Below, piece by piece: positions 23,811 through 31,852 of a stretch of DNA of 64,000 nucleotides. Positions within the stretch are counted from its first letter, which is position 1; the number at the start of each line of letters is the position of its first letter. Source of the stretch: Marinobacter similis (GTDB lineage Bacteria > Pseudomonadota > Gammaproteobacteria > Pseudomonadales > Oleiphilaceae); contig NZ_CP007151.1 in the NCBI RefSeq assembly GCF_000830985.1, positions 744,001-808,000 on the forward strand. Direction: 5' to 3'. The position numbers and the translations under genes are program-made. Below the pieces are notes generated by a model that ran no database searches, had not been told where the DNA came from, and was given only the letters and a program-made list of their open reading frames with translations.

Positions 23811-24059
23811 ATGTATCTGTCTGTGCAATTGAGCTGCTATCCGCTCAAGGAAGACTACAAACAACCGATCCGGGACCTGATTGCCCGCCTGGAACAAACC
23901 GGGCTGGAAGTTTACCCCGGCCGCATGAGCACAGAGATCTTCGGAGAGTTCGACGAAGTCATGAAAGTGCTCTCCGATACCATGAAATGGTCATTTGAAA
24001 CCTACGGAAAGTCCGTGTTCGTGGCCAAGATCATGGAGGGTGACCGGAGACCGAGATGA
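23811..24059 (+). CDS. YkoF/MTH1187-like thiamine-binding small protein
   Basis: 82 residues, cytoplasmic, ferredoxin-like alpha-beta fold of the YkoF family, which binds thiamine or its HMP moiety in characterised members. The start MYLSVQLSCYPLKEDY follows AGGAGG. It overlaps the downstream FtsH-like gene by 4 bases (ATGA), so translation is coupled. Whether it binds thiamine here is inference; no thiamine transporter lies nearby. Confidence 0.75.
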   Translation: MYLSVQLSCYPLKEDYKQPIRDLIARLEQTGLEVYPGRMSTEIFGEFDEVMKVLSDTMKWSFETYGKSVFVAKIMEGDRRPR

Positions 24060-25920
24060 CCGCTCCCAATGAACCGGGCGATCGGAAGCCGTCGGATTCA
24101 CCAAAACCGGCCATTCCGAACCAGTATTCCTTCCTGTGGCTGAGCGCCGCCATCTTTCTGATGGTGCTCTGGCTTCAGGACAGCGGGCAGCCAAAGCTGC
24201 AGGTACTGGCGTACTCCGAGTTCAAGACCGCGGTTATTAACGGCCAGGTGGCCGCCGTTACTCTGAAAGACGAGCGCATCACCGGCCAGTTCTCCGACGC
24301 CGATGCCGGATTCCAGACCATCCGCCCACCGATGGAGGATCCGGTATTACTCAACTTACTTGAAGAAGCCGACGTCACCATCTCGGCGACCCCCTCCGGG
24401 TTGCCTGGTGGCAAGAGCTAATTCGCGGTTTCCTGCCCTGGATCCTTCTGCTGGCTCTGATGTTCTGGTTCTGGGGCGTGGCTCAGAAACGAATCACCCA
24501 GGGCGGCGGCCCGTTCGACTACGGTAAGTCGAAAGCACGCCTGGCCCGGCGGGAAACCTCCACCACCACGCTGGATGATGTCGCCGGGATCGAATCGGCG
24601 AAACGCGAGATCGCGGAGATCATCGATTTCCTCAAATCCCCGGAAAAATATCGGGCCCTGGGTGCCGAAATGCCCAAGGGCGTGCTTTTGGTGGGGCCAC
24701 CGGGTACTGGTAAAACGCTTTTGGCGCGCGCCATTGCCGGCGAGGCAGAGGTGCCTTTCTTCAGCATCAGCGCCTCGGAATTTATCGAAATGTTTGTGGG
24801 TGTCGGCGCCGCCCGGGTAAGGGACATGTTCCTGAACGCCCGCAAGGCCGCGCCAGCGCTGATTTTCATTGACGAACTGGACGCCATCGGCCGATCCCGG
24901 GGCACCGGACTGGGCGGCGGCCACGACGAACGGGAACAGACGCTAAATCAGATCCTCACGGAGATGGACGGCTTCGAACCCCACGAGAACATCCTGGTTT
25001 TGGCCGCCACCAACCGGCCCGATGTACTGGATAGCGCCCTGCTCCGACCCGGCCGATTCGACCGCAAGATCACCCTGGACCGCCCCCACAAGGAAGCCCG
25101 TGCCGCCATTCTGAAAGTACACGTGCGCAAGGTGCCCCTGGCGGACGATGTCGACCTGGAACAGATCGCAGCGCGCACCATTGGCTTTTCGGGCGCCGAC
25201 CTGAAAAATCTGGTCAACGAGGCCGCCCTGACTGCAGCCCGGGAAAACCTGCACGAAGTCACCGCCCACTGCTTTGAGCTGGCCCGAGACCGGATCATCC
25301 TCGGTGAAGAACGCGATGCCCACCTCTCGCCCGAAGAACGTGAGGCTGTGGCCTATCACGAGTGCGGCCACGCCATCATGGCCTACTATCTACCCAAGGC
25401 CGACCCGCTGACCAAGCTCACCATCATCCCCCACGGCATGGCCATGGGCGTCACCGAGCAAACGCCTAGGGACGATCAGTACAGCTACACCGAGAGTTAT
25501 CTAAAAGATCGGATCAAGGTAATGCTCGGCGGACGGTCGGCCGAAAAAGTGATCTATGGCGAGGTCAGCACCGGCGCCCAGAACGATCTTAAAGAAGCCA
25601 CCACGCTGATCCGAAAAATGATTGGCCAATGGGGTATGAGTGAAAAAATAGGACCGCTTGGCCTGAGTATTGGCGAAGAGCACGTATTTCTCGGCCGCGA
25701 GATGGGCCTGCCACGGGAATTCAGCGAGAAAACCGCCGAGCTGATTGATGCTGAGATTCAGGCTCAGCTGATGGCGCTGGAAAAGGCCACACTCGATTTC
25801 CTGACCGAGCATCGGGCGCAACTTGAAGCCCTGGCCAAAGCTGTGCTGAAACAGGAGACCCTGTCAGCGGAAGAGGTCGATGAAATTCTCAAGCGGGAGG
25901 ACGATCGCAAGATTGCCTGA
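24056..25920 (+). CDS. FtsH-family ATP-dependent zinc metalloprotease, paralogue (frame broken)
   Basis: About 621 residues. N-terminal transmembrane helix (~residues 24-42), a short periplasmic domain, a second helix ([17 protein letters not shown]), AAA+ ATPase with GPPGTGKT, Walker [11 protein letters not shown] and the second region of homology [20 protein letters not shown], then the M41 peptidase with zinc motif HECGH. A break near 24404 is repaired by one C, giving [13 protein letters not shown]. The main ftsH usually sits beside rlmE/folP, which are not here, so this is probably a second copy. Coupled to the YkoF-like gene upstream. Confidence 0.93.
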
Positions 25921-25956
25921 GCAGCCACAAGGCCGCCCAGGTCACAGCCATCCTGA

Positions 25957-26838
25957 TCAGGAATGACCCAGAATGGCCGCCAGCTTATCCTGCGTTTTGT
26001 CCTCAAAATCACTGGCATCGTGCCGTTCGTGCAGCTGCTCTTCCGGCTCGCCCCACGTGCGGTTAACCATCCGCCCACGCCGTACCGCCGGGCGATGAGC
26101 AATCTCTTCCATCCAGCGCACCACGTTGCTGTAAGTATGAGCCTCCAGGAACTCGGCCGCGTCGTAAACCTTGTTAGCCACCAGGGCGCCGTACCAGGGC
26201 CAGATCGCCATATCGGCGATGGTGTACTCGTCGCCCGCGATGTAACGGTTATTAGCCAACTGACGGTCCAGCACATCCAACTGGCGCTTCACCTCCATGG
26301 TGTAGCGGTTAATAGGGTACTCGTATTTTTCCGGCGCATAGGCGTAGAAGTGGCCAAAGCCGCCACCCAGCATGGGCGCGCTTCCCATTTGCCAGAACAA
26401 CCAATTCAGGGTTTCCGTGCGCTTGGCAATATCCTTGGGCAGGAAGGCACCAAACTTCTCCGCCAGGTACAACAGGATGTTGCCGGATTCAAACACGCGA
26501 ATGGCCGGATCTGCACTGCGGTCCACCAAGGCCGGAATCTTGGAGTTCGGGTTCACCTCGACAAAGCCGCTGCCAAACTGATCGCCGTCGCCAATCTTGA
26601 TTGGGTAAGCGTCGTATTCCGCACCCTTGATGCCCTGCTCCAACAGCTCTTCGAGCATGACGGTGACTTTGACCCCATTCGGTGTTGCCAGTGAATACAA
26701 CTGCAACGGATGCTCGCCTACCGGTAGCTCCTGGTCATGGGTAGGCCCGGCAATCGGCCGATTGATTTTGGCAAAGGTGCCGCCACTCTCGGACTCCCAT
26801 TTCCAGACTTTGGGCGGGGTGTAAGTCGGGTCACTCAT
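25957..26838 (-). CDS. yghU: Glutathione-dependent disulfide-bond oxidoreductase, YghU type
   Basis: 293 residues from ATG 26838 (MSDPTYTPPKVW); an in-frame upstream start at 26871 adds eleven poorly supported residues. GST fold with the nu-class/YghU signature: N-terminal extension before the thioredoxin domain (LQLYSLATPNGVKVTVMLEE), then NPNSKIPALVD and VFESGNILLYLAEKF. The helical domain carries FWQMGSAPMLGGGFGHF. YghU reduces small disulfides using two bound glutathiones. Convergent with the FtsH-like gene. Confidence 0.92.
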   Translation of the reverse strand: MSDPTYTPPKVWKWESESGGTFAKINRPIAGPTHDQELPVGEHPLQLYSLATPNGVKVTVMLEELLEQGIKGAEYDAYPIKIGDGDQFGSGFVEVNPNSKIPALVDRSADPAIRVFESGNILLYLAEKFGAFLPKDIAKRTETLNWLFWQMGSAPMLGGGFGHFYAYAPEKYEYPINRYTMEVKRQLDVLDRQLANNRYIAGDEYTIADMAIWPWYGALVANKVYDAAEFLEAHTYSNVVRWMEEIAHRPAVRRGRMVNRTWGEPEEQLHERHDASDFEDKTQDKLAAILGHS

Positions 26839-27049
26839 AACGGAATGCTCTCCTAACGGGCAAATGGACAACGATAGATCGCTGCCCTTTGAATTTCCTG
26901 TAAGTGGTACGCCGCTTAAGGCGGACAGGACCAGTCGGTCAAAAAATGCTGATGTTTCAGAGGTGTTGGGCCGAAAACCGCGGATTCAAGCACAGCACCA
27001 TATTGCGGATAACGCGCACTGGCGCCACCACGGCAAGTTCCGAATTCAC

Positions 27050-27058
27050 TGCTATAAT
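27050..27058 (+). promoter_or_regulatory. Extended -10 promoter for the DUF4398/OmpA lipoprotein pair
   Basis: TGCTATAAT: a consensus TATAAT (27053-27058) preceded by the TG of an extended -10 element. No good -35 is seen at 17 bases, which an extended -10 tolerates. Transcription would start near 27065, about 77 bases before the lipoprotein start. Confidence 0.65.
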
Positions 27059-27141
27059 TTCATGGCTGTATTTAACATTTTTTGACAATCTTGTTCGCAC
27101 CGTCGGACGACGGAATCCATTGTAAACGAGGGAGTTTACAT

Positions 27142-27513
27142 ATGAAGCCGCTTAATCGATTAGCACGTCCCTGGCTGGTTATTGCCATAGCCGCACTGCT
27201 CGTTGCCTGTGCTGGGCCAGGACCAAAACCGGACAGCGAACTGCAAGCTGCTGAGTCTTCAGTCCAGCAAGCCGAAGCGGCCGATGCCCGCAAATTCGAG
27301 CCAGTTCTCCTCAACCAGTCCCAGAATAAAGTGGCGGATGCCCGCGAGTTGATGGACCAGGAGCAATACCGGAAGGCCGAGCGCCTACTGGAGCAAGCCG
27401 CCGTGGATGCTCAATTGGCCGCCGCTCGTTCAGAAACCGAGAAAGCTCAGCGTGCAGTAGCGGAGATTAACCGGTCTATCGACGAACTACAGGATCAGCT
27501 CGAGACCAACTAA
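27142..27513 (+). CDS. DUF4398 lipoprotein
   Basis: 123 residues from ATG 27142 (AGGGAG upstream). Lipoprotein signal peptide with lipobox LLVAC, cleaved before Cys at about residue 21. The mature part is an alanine- and glutamate-rich helical/coiled-coil DUF4398 domain (SELQAAESSVQQAEAADA, AERLLEQAAVDAQLAAA). Residues after the Cys are AGPG with no Asp at +2, predicting outer-membrane delivery. It pairs with the OmpA-type lipoprotein 27 bases downstream. Function unknown; likely envelope structure. Confidence 0.85.
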   Translation: MKPLNRLARPWLVIAIAALLVACAGPGPKPDSELQAAESSVQQAEAADARKFEPVLLNQSQNKVADARELMDQEQYRKAERLLEQAAVDAQLAAARSETEKAQRAVAEINRSIDELQDQLETN

Positions 27514-27539
27514 CTGTGAGCCCGAACCAGGAGATTGAG

Positions 27540-28328
27540 ATGACGACTCGTACCTTTGCCACCAGCATCGCAGTCGGGCTGCTTGCACTGATGACCGGCT
27601 GCGCCAGCTCTCCACCCTACAACGCCGAGGTTGATCAGGCGCGCACCCTGTATCTGAACATTGAGCAGGATCCCGATGTCGCCCGCAGTGGCGCAAGTCA
27701 ACTTCGAGCTGCCAAGCGACAACTCGATCGAGCCGAAATGTTGCTGGAAGATGAGGCCGACATTTCCACAATCGAGCACGCCGCTTATCTTGCCACCAGA
27801 CATGCAGAGATCGCCCAGCAACAAGGGCTCCGTGCGTCACTGGAAGACGAAATCAGCTCCGCTGAAGAGCGTCGGCAGAAGATCATGCTGCAGATGAAGA
27901 CCAACGAGGCCGATGCACTACGAGCTCAGATGGCAGCCCTGCAGGCGGAAAAAACCGAACGCGGCATGGTGCTGACCCTCGGGGATGTTTTGTTCGACTT
28001 GAACAAGGCCGACCTCAAAGCCTCCGGCCAGCGAACCGTGGCCCGATTGGCGGAATTCATGCTGGAGTACGACGACCGTCGTGTACGGATTGAAGGCTAT
28101 ACGGACAGCACCGGCGAAGAATCGTACAATCGGCGATTGTCTGAGCGCCGCGCCATGTCGGTCTATGACGAACTACTCAGCCACGGCGTTTCCAGCAGCC
28201 GTGTCGAGTTTGAAGGCTACGGTGAGGCCTATCCGGTGGCCAGTAACGACACCAGCGCCGGGCGGCAACAAAACCGGCGTGTCGAAATCGTGATCTCGGA
28301 CGAAACCGGGCAGATTGAGGGCCGCTAG
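27540..28328 (+). CDS. OmpA-family lipoprotein with N-terminal DUF4398 region
   Basis: 262 residues from ATG 27540. Lipobox LMTGC, then a DUF4398-like helical region (~25-140) and a C-terminal OmpA peptidoglycan-binding domain (~145-255). The domain has the usual VLFDLNKADLKASGQ start, EGYTDSTGEESYNRRLSERRA and GRQQNRRVEIVI. It should tether the outer membrane to peptidoglycan. The shared DUF4398 module with its upstream neighbour suggests the two helical parts associate. Confidence 0.92.
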   Translation: MTTRTFATSIAVGLLALMTGCASSPPYNAEVDQARTLYLNIEQDPDVARSGASQLRAAKRQLDRAEMLLEDEADISTIEHAAYLATRHAEIAQQQGLRASLEDEISSAEERRQKIMLQMKTNEADALRAQMAALQAEKTERGMVLTLGDVLFDLNKADLKASGQRTVARLAEFMLEYDDRRVRIEGYTDSTGEESYNRRLSERRAMSVYDELLSHGVSSSRVEFEGYGEAYPVASNDTSAGRQQNRRVEIVISDETGQIEGR

Positions 28329-28338
28329 AAATAACCAG

Positions 28339-28367
28339 GCCCGGGCAGCACGAAGAACTGCCCGGGC
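28339..28367. terminator. Strong GC hairpin between convergent genes
   Basis: GCCCGGGCAG (28339-28348) pairs with CTGCCCGGGC (28358-28367) across a 9-base loop. It lies between the OmpA-type gene and the convergent DUF4239 gene. The T tract is poor on both strands, so termination may be weak or Rho-assisted; mRNA 3'-end protection is an alternative. Confidence 0.55.
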
Positions 28368-28404
28368 TCGCTTACGCCGGCAAGCCTGAGAGAAACCAAG
28401 AACT

Positions 28405-29196
28405 TTACCGCTTCAAACTATCCAGCACCTCAACGATCGGGGCTTGGTTGACTTGAATGAAACCGCGCTTTGGCCTGTCCAGATCGATAATCAGGAATAC
28501 GATCAGGGTAATCAGGAGAGACACCAGCATGATGGGCACCACCATCCGCTGCCCGCTCAAACCCGAGGAGTACCCCATGATCCCTCCCGACGCTATAAAA
28601 ACGACGAACAGGAGGATCAGCACCACTTCCGGCACGTGCATCTGCAGTAAGGCATTACGCTTGCCTTGGCTGTCGATGGCATCGTTCAGAGATTTCACGA
28701 ACGCCCCCGTTGTTACCGGACGCGGGTCAACGTTGGTAGCCGCAATCGCCAGCGACCAAAGCTCGCTCTGCAATTGAGCGATCTTGGCGTTGTATTCCTT
28801 GCGCTCGTCAACCTTGGTCAGGTCAACCTGGCCTACCTCCACCCGTAACTGCGCATAATCCCGCCACAGCTGCTTGGCGTCATCCTGGAATTCCTGCGGC
28901 AGCAACTCTACCCTCAGCACCGCCGTTCCAATGGCATTGGCTTCGTCAATGACGGCAATGCTGCGATTGTCATAGCGCTGCATCGACATGCTGAAGGTAA
29001 AACCCAACAGCAACGCCAACAAGCCCAGAATACTGGCCTGAACAGACCCAGTGAGCTCCTTCATTTCTGACGTGGTGCGAGACTGGGTGAAACGACCAGT
29101 TCTAAATCCCAGCTCGTTACAGACAACAATTGCGACGAAAAGCGCCGCGGCAATCAGCACGCTGCTGAATCCGTAGAGTACTTCCTGTTCGTTCAT
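28405..29196 (-). CDS. DUF4239 (bestrophin-like) membrane protein
   Basis: 263 residues with four hydrophobic segments: ~8-28, ~52-70, ~186-206 and ~216-238. A soluble middle part (~75-180) is helical. This is the layout of DUF4239, sometimes called bestrophin-like. Inner membrane; no reaction known. Monocistronic, convergent with the OmpA-type lipoprotein. Intact. Confidence 0.85.
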   Translation of the reverse strand: MNEQEVLYGFSSVLIAAALFVAIVVCNELGFRTGRFTQSRTTSEMKELTGSVQASILGLLALLLGFTFSMSMQRYDNRSIAVIDEANAIGTAVLRVELLPQEFQDDAKQLWRDYAQLRVEVGQVDLTKVDERKEYNAKIAQLQSELWSLAIAATNVDPRPVTTGAFVKSLNDAIDSQGKRNALLQMHVPEVVLILLFVVFIASGGIMGYSSGLSGQRMVVPIMLVSLLITLIVFLIIDLDRPKRGFIQVNQAPIVEVLDSLKR

Positions 29197-29441
29197 GGTA
29201 ATTCCCAGGTGGAGCGAAAAGCGTAAAAAGGCGAGGCGTTGCCGCTGCTTAAGGCGCTAACACTATCCCCATTTAAAGCGACATAAAAGCATTAGAACGC
29301 GACTTTCGCGAACTCCCTATAGGAAGTCCCTATATAAAGAAGAAATCAGCAACCAAGTGCACGGCCCTCGGTCGTTTAGTCCACACCGGTCTTCGAGGAG
29401 TACAATGATAGAAGACCATCGTGCAGAACAGCGACCAGACC

Positions 29442-30005
29442 ATGACCTGCTTTCGACGATTCCTACGGATGTTAGTGCTGATTGCCCTCGCCCAGGGCGC
29501 TCAGGCGCCCTGGGCTGCGGGACCTATCTGGTCGACAACGATGCCTGGCCCATTGAGGTTGAGGAGCGCTGTGGGGCCAGATTACGTGGTGGAATATCCC
29601 ACAGCCACAGTCCCCGGGCTGGGCGTGGTACAAACCGAAATGCATTGGTACTACAACCCCGGGCCCCAGCGGTTTATAAGGCGGCTGACCTTCCGCAATG
29701 GCAAGCTGGCACAGGTGGAAAGCCTGGGTTATGGATTCCATGTTTCCGATCGGGCCAGTTGCAACATCAGCACCCTTCGGCACGCTCGCACCGAATACGA
29801 GCTGATCGCCCGTTGCGGCGAACCCGTCTCAAAGCGAGTGGAATGGCGGACGCCCAAACCCACTCGACGCCTGGAGACTTGGCAGGGATTGCGGCCGGTG
29901 CTGGTTCAGCTGTGGCTTTACCACCTCGCTAACAACCAGTTCCGGCAGGTAGTCACCCTGAGAAACGGACAGGTGGTGGACATCGAATCCCGCTCTGCCC
30001 GGTAA
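29442..30005 (+). CDS. DUF2845 secreted protein (frame broken twice)
   Basis: About 188 residues. Signal peptide MTCFRRFLRMLVLIALAQGAQA, then the DUF2845 hallmark CGTYLVDNDAWPIEVEERCG, which lies in a different frame from both the signal peptide and the C-terminal part. So two breaks exist: near 29508 (one C missing in a C run) and near 29573-29578 (two bases missing or one extra). The C-terminal part repeats the pattern RHARTEYELIARCGEP. DUF2845 domains are short periplasmic units; no activity is known. The start at ATG 29442 is uncertain (GTG 29421 and ATG 29405 are alternatives). Confidence 0.75.
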   Translation: MTCFRRFLRMLVLIALAQGAQAPWAAGPIWSTTMPGPLRLRSAVGPDYVVEYPTATVPGLGVVQTEMHWYYNPGPQRFIRRLTFRNGKLAQVESLGYGFHVSDRASCNISTLRHARTEYELIARCGEPVSKRVEWRTPKPTRRLETWQGLRPVLVQLWLYHLANNQFRQVVTLRNGQVVDIESRSAR

Positions 30006-30243
30006 GCGGCTGGCGCAAACACGCTCGGGGCCTGCAACACTTTTCCGCAGTTTCTCCGTAAACGCGACCAAATGACTAACTGCCAATCCTGTTACCCACG
30101 TTGCTAATTTGATAGTGAAACTGGCGATATTCCATTCCACTGGTAGGCTTAATCTCGTTGCAGATAATGCAGTGAAAAACAGTGTGAGTTGTATCCAGGG
30201 AGCAAAAACAAAAAACAATACAAGCCTGAACGGAGCAATCTCT

Positions 30244-31770
30244 ATGTTGAAAGGAAATCTGAAACTCACGTCACAACGCACCATTCTTGCCACCTGTTTC
30301 GTTGGGTTGTCCGCCAACGCGGCTGTCAGCGTGGATACCTACACCCTTCGGGAAGCCGTCACCGTGGAAGGAGTTCGCAGTCATCAAGCGGCCTTCCAAG
30401 CGGCTGCTGATGCCAACGGTGGTACCCGAGAGGCGTCGTCTCCGGGGTATCAAGCCTCTGTAGACTATGTCGCAGAACAACTGACTGCAGCCGGCTACGA
30501 GGTCACGATCCAGGAATTCGATTTTCCCTTCTTTGAGGAAAACCAGCCCGCCATTCTGGATCAGTTGGCGCCCACGCCAACGTCCTATGAATATTTCGGC
30601 GTGGATGGGTTTGCCACCATGACGTACTCCGGCAGCGGTGACGTTACTGCTATCGCAGAGGGGGTGGACCTCGCCCTACCTCCCGGAACCGATGCCAACA
30701 CCTCAACCAGCGGCTGCGAAGCAACTGATTTCGCCGGTTTCACAGCGGGCAGCATTGCAGTGATACAGCGCGGCTCCTGCTCTTTTGCGCAAAAGGCACA
30801 GAATGCGCACGACGCGGGTGCCGCCGGCGTGATCATTTTCAATGAGGGCCAGGAAGGGCGAACCGATGCTTTCTTGGGAACGCTCGGTGGCCCGGATTTT
30901 TCCATTCCCATTGTGGGCGCGGCCTTCTCGGTTGGCACCGATTTGGCGGCCGGGGGCGTTGAAGTCAATCTTTTTGTCGATGCCGCATCGGAAATCCGGA
31001 GCACATCGAACGTTATCGCCGAAACAACAGCCGGACGGGATGACCGTGTTGTGGTGGTGGGTGCACACCTTGATTCGGTTTCCGAAGGCCCCGGCATCCA
31101 GGATAACGGCAGTGGTTCGGCCGCCATTTTGGAAACCGCCCTGCAGATTGCCCGACAGGAGATCTCACCGCGCAACAAGTTGCGTTTCGCCTGGTGGGGC
31201 GCGGAAGAGGCAGGTCTGTTGGGTGCGGAGCATTACGTCGCCAATCTCAGCCCGCGCGACATCAAAAACATCGCCTTGAACCTCAACTTCGACATGATTG
31301 GCTCACCTAACTTTGTGCGCTTTGTGTACGATGGTGACGGCTCAGATACCGCTCTGGCCGGCCCCAATGGTTCCAAGAACATTGAGAGCGTCTTCCTGAA
31401 GTACTTTGAAGAAATGTCGCTTCCGGTCGAGCCTACTGCGTTCGATGGTCGTTCTGACTACGGTCCGTTCATCGCAGTCGGCATTCCAGCCGGAGGATTG
31501 TTCACCGGCGCTGAGGGGATCAAAACCGCCGATGAAGCTGCTCTGTATGGCGGCACCGAAGGCGACCAGTACGACCCTTGTTATCACCTCGCCTGTGACA
31601 CCTTCGATAACATCAGCCTGGAAGTGCTGGACCAGATGTCCGATGCCGTTGCGCACTCTGTCCTGACCTTTGGGATGACAACGTCATCTGTAAATGGCAC
31701 CGACAAGGGTAAGGGTCTTGGCAAATTCAAAGATGAAATGGAGTATCGCGGATCGAAGCTGGTTAAATAA
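30244..31770 (+). CDS. Secreted M28-family zinc aminopeptidase with PA domain
   Basis: 508 residues from ATG 30244 (GGAG upstream); the longer frame from 30109 has no support. Sec-type signal (~8-26, ending SANA). A PA domain is inserted at ~135-245 (GSCSFAQKAQNAHDAGAAGVI). The M28 peptidase has metal ligands in VGAHLDSVSEGPG, WWGAEEAGLLG, LNFDMIGSPN and DPCYHLACD. It resembles secreted leucine aminopeptidases of marine bacteria. The C-terminus ends shortly after the catalytic domain. Likely scavenges peptides outside the cell. Confidence 0.93.
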   Translation: MLKGNLKLTSQRTILATCFVGLSANAAVSVDTYTLREAVTVEGVRSHQAAFQAAADANGGTREASSPGYQASVDYVAEQLTAAGYEVTIQEFDFPFFEENQPAILDQLAPTPTSYEYFGVDGFATMTYSGSGDVTAIAEGVDLALPPGTDANTSTSGCEATDFAGFTAGSIAVIQRGSCSFAQKAQNAHDAGAAGVIIFNEGQEGRTDAFLGTLGGPDFSIPIVGAAFSVGTDLAAGGVEVNLFVDAASEIRSTSNVIAETTAGRDDRVVVVGAHLDSVSEGPGIQDNGSGSAAILETALQIARQEISPRNKLRFAWWGAEEAGLLGAEHYVANLSPRDIKNIALNLNFDMIGSPNFVRFVYDGDGSDTALAGPNGSKNIESVFLKYFEEMSLPVEPTAFDGRSDYGPFIAVGIPAGGLFTGAEGIKTADEAALYGGTEGDQYDPCYHLACDTFDNISLEVLDQMSDAVAHSVLTFGMTTSSVNGTDKGKGLGKFKDEMEYRGSKLVK

Positions 31771-31805
31771 CCGAGCCTCCTTCAGCACTTGAGGTTAATA
31801 CCCAG

Positions 31806-31830
31806 ACGGAGTGGCCATCGGCCACTCCGT
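31806..31830. terminator. Hairpin between M28 peptidase and OsmC-YcaO gene
   Basis: A perfect 11-bp stem: ACGGAGTGGCC (31806-31816), 3-base loop, GGCCACTCCGT (31820-31830). It sits between convergent genes. No T run follows on either strand, so it may act as a bidirectional pause or Rho-assisted stop. Confidence 0.5.
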
Positions 31831-31852
31831 CCCATGCAAACATCCTTCTCTA

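Noticed and set aside
30109..30243. N-terminal extension of the M28 peptidase
   Set aside because: The upstream codons give no signal peptide and lack a Shine-Dalgarno; ATG 30244 gives both a ribosome site and a signal sequence.
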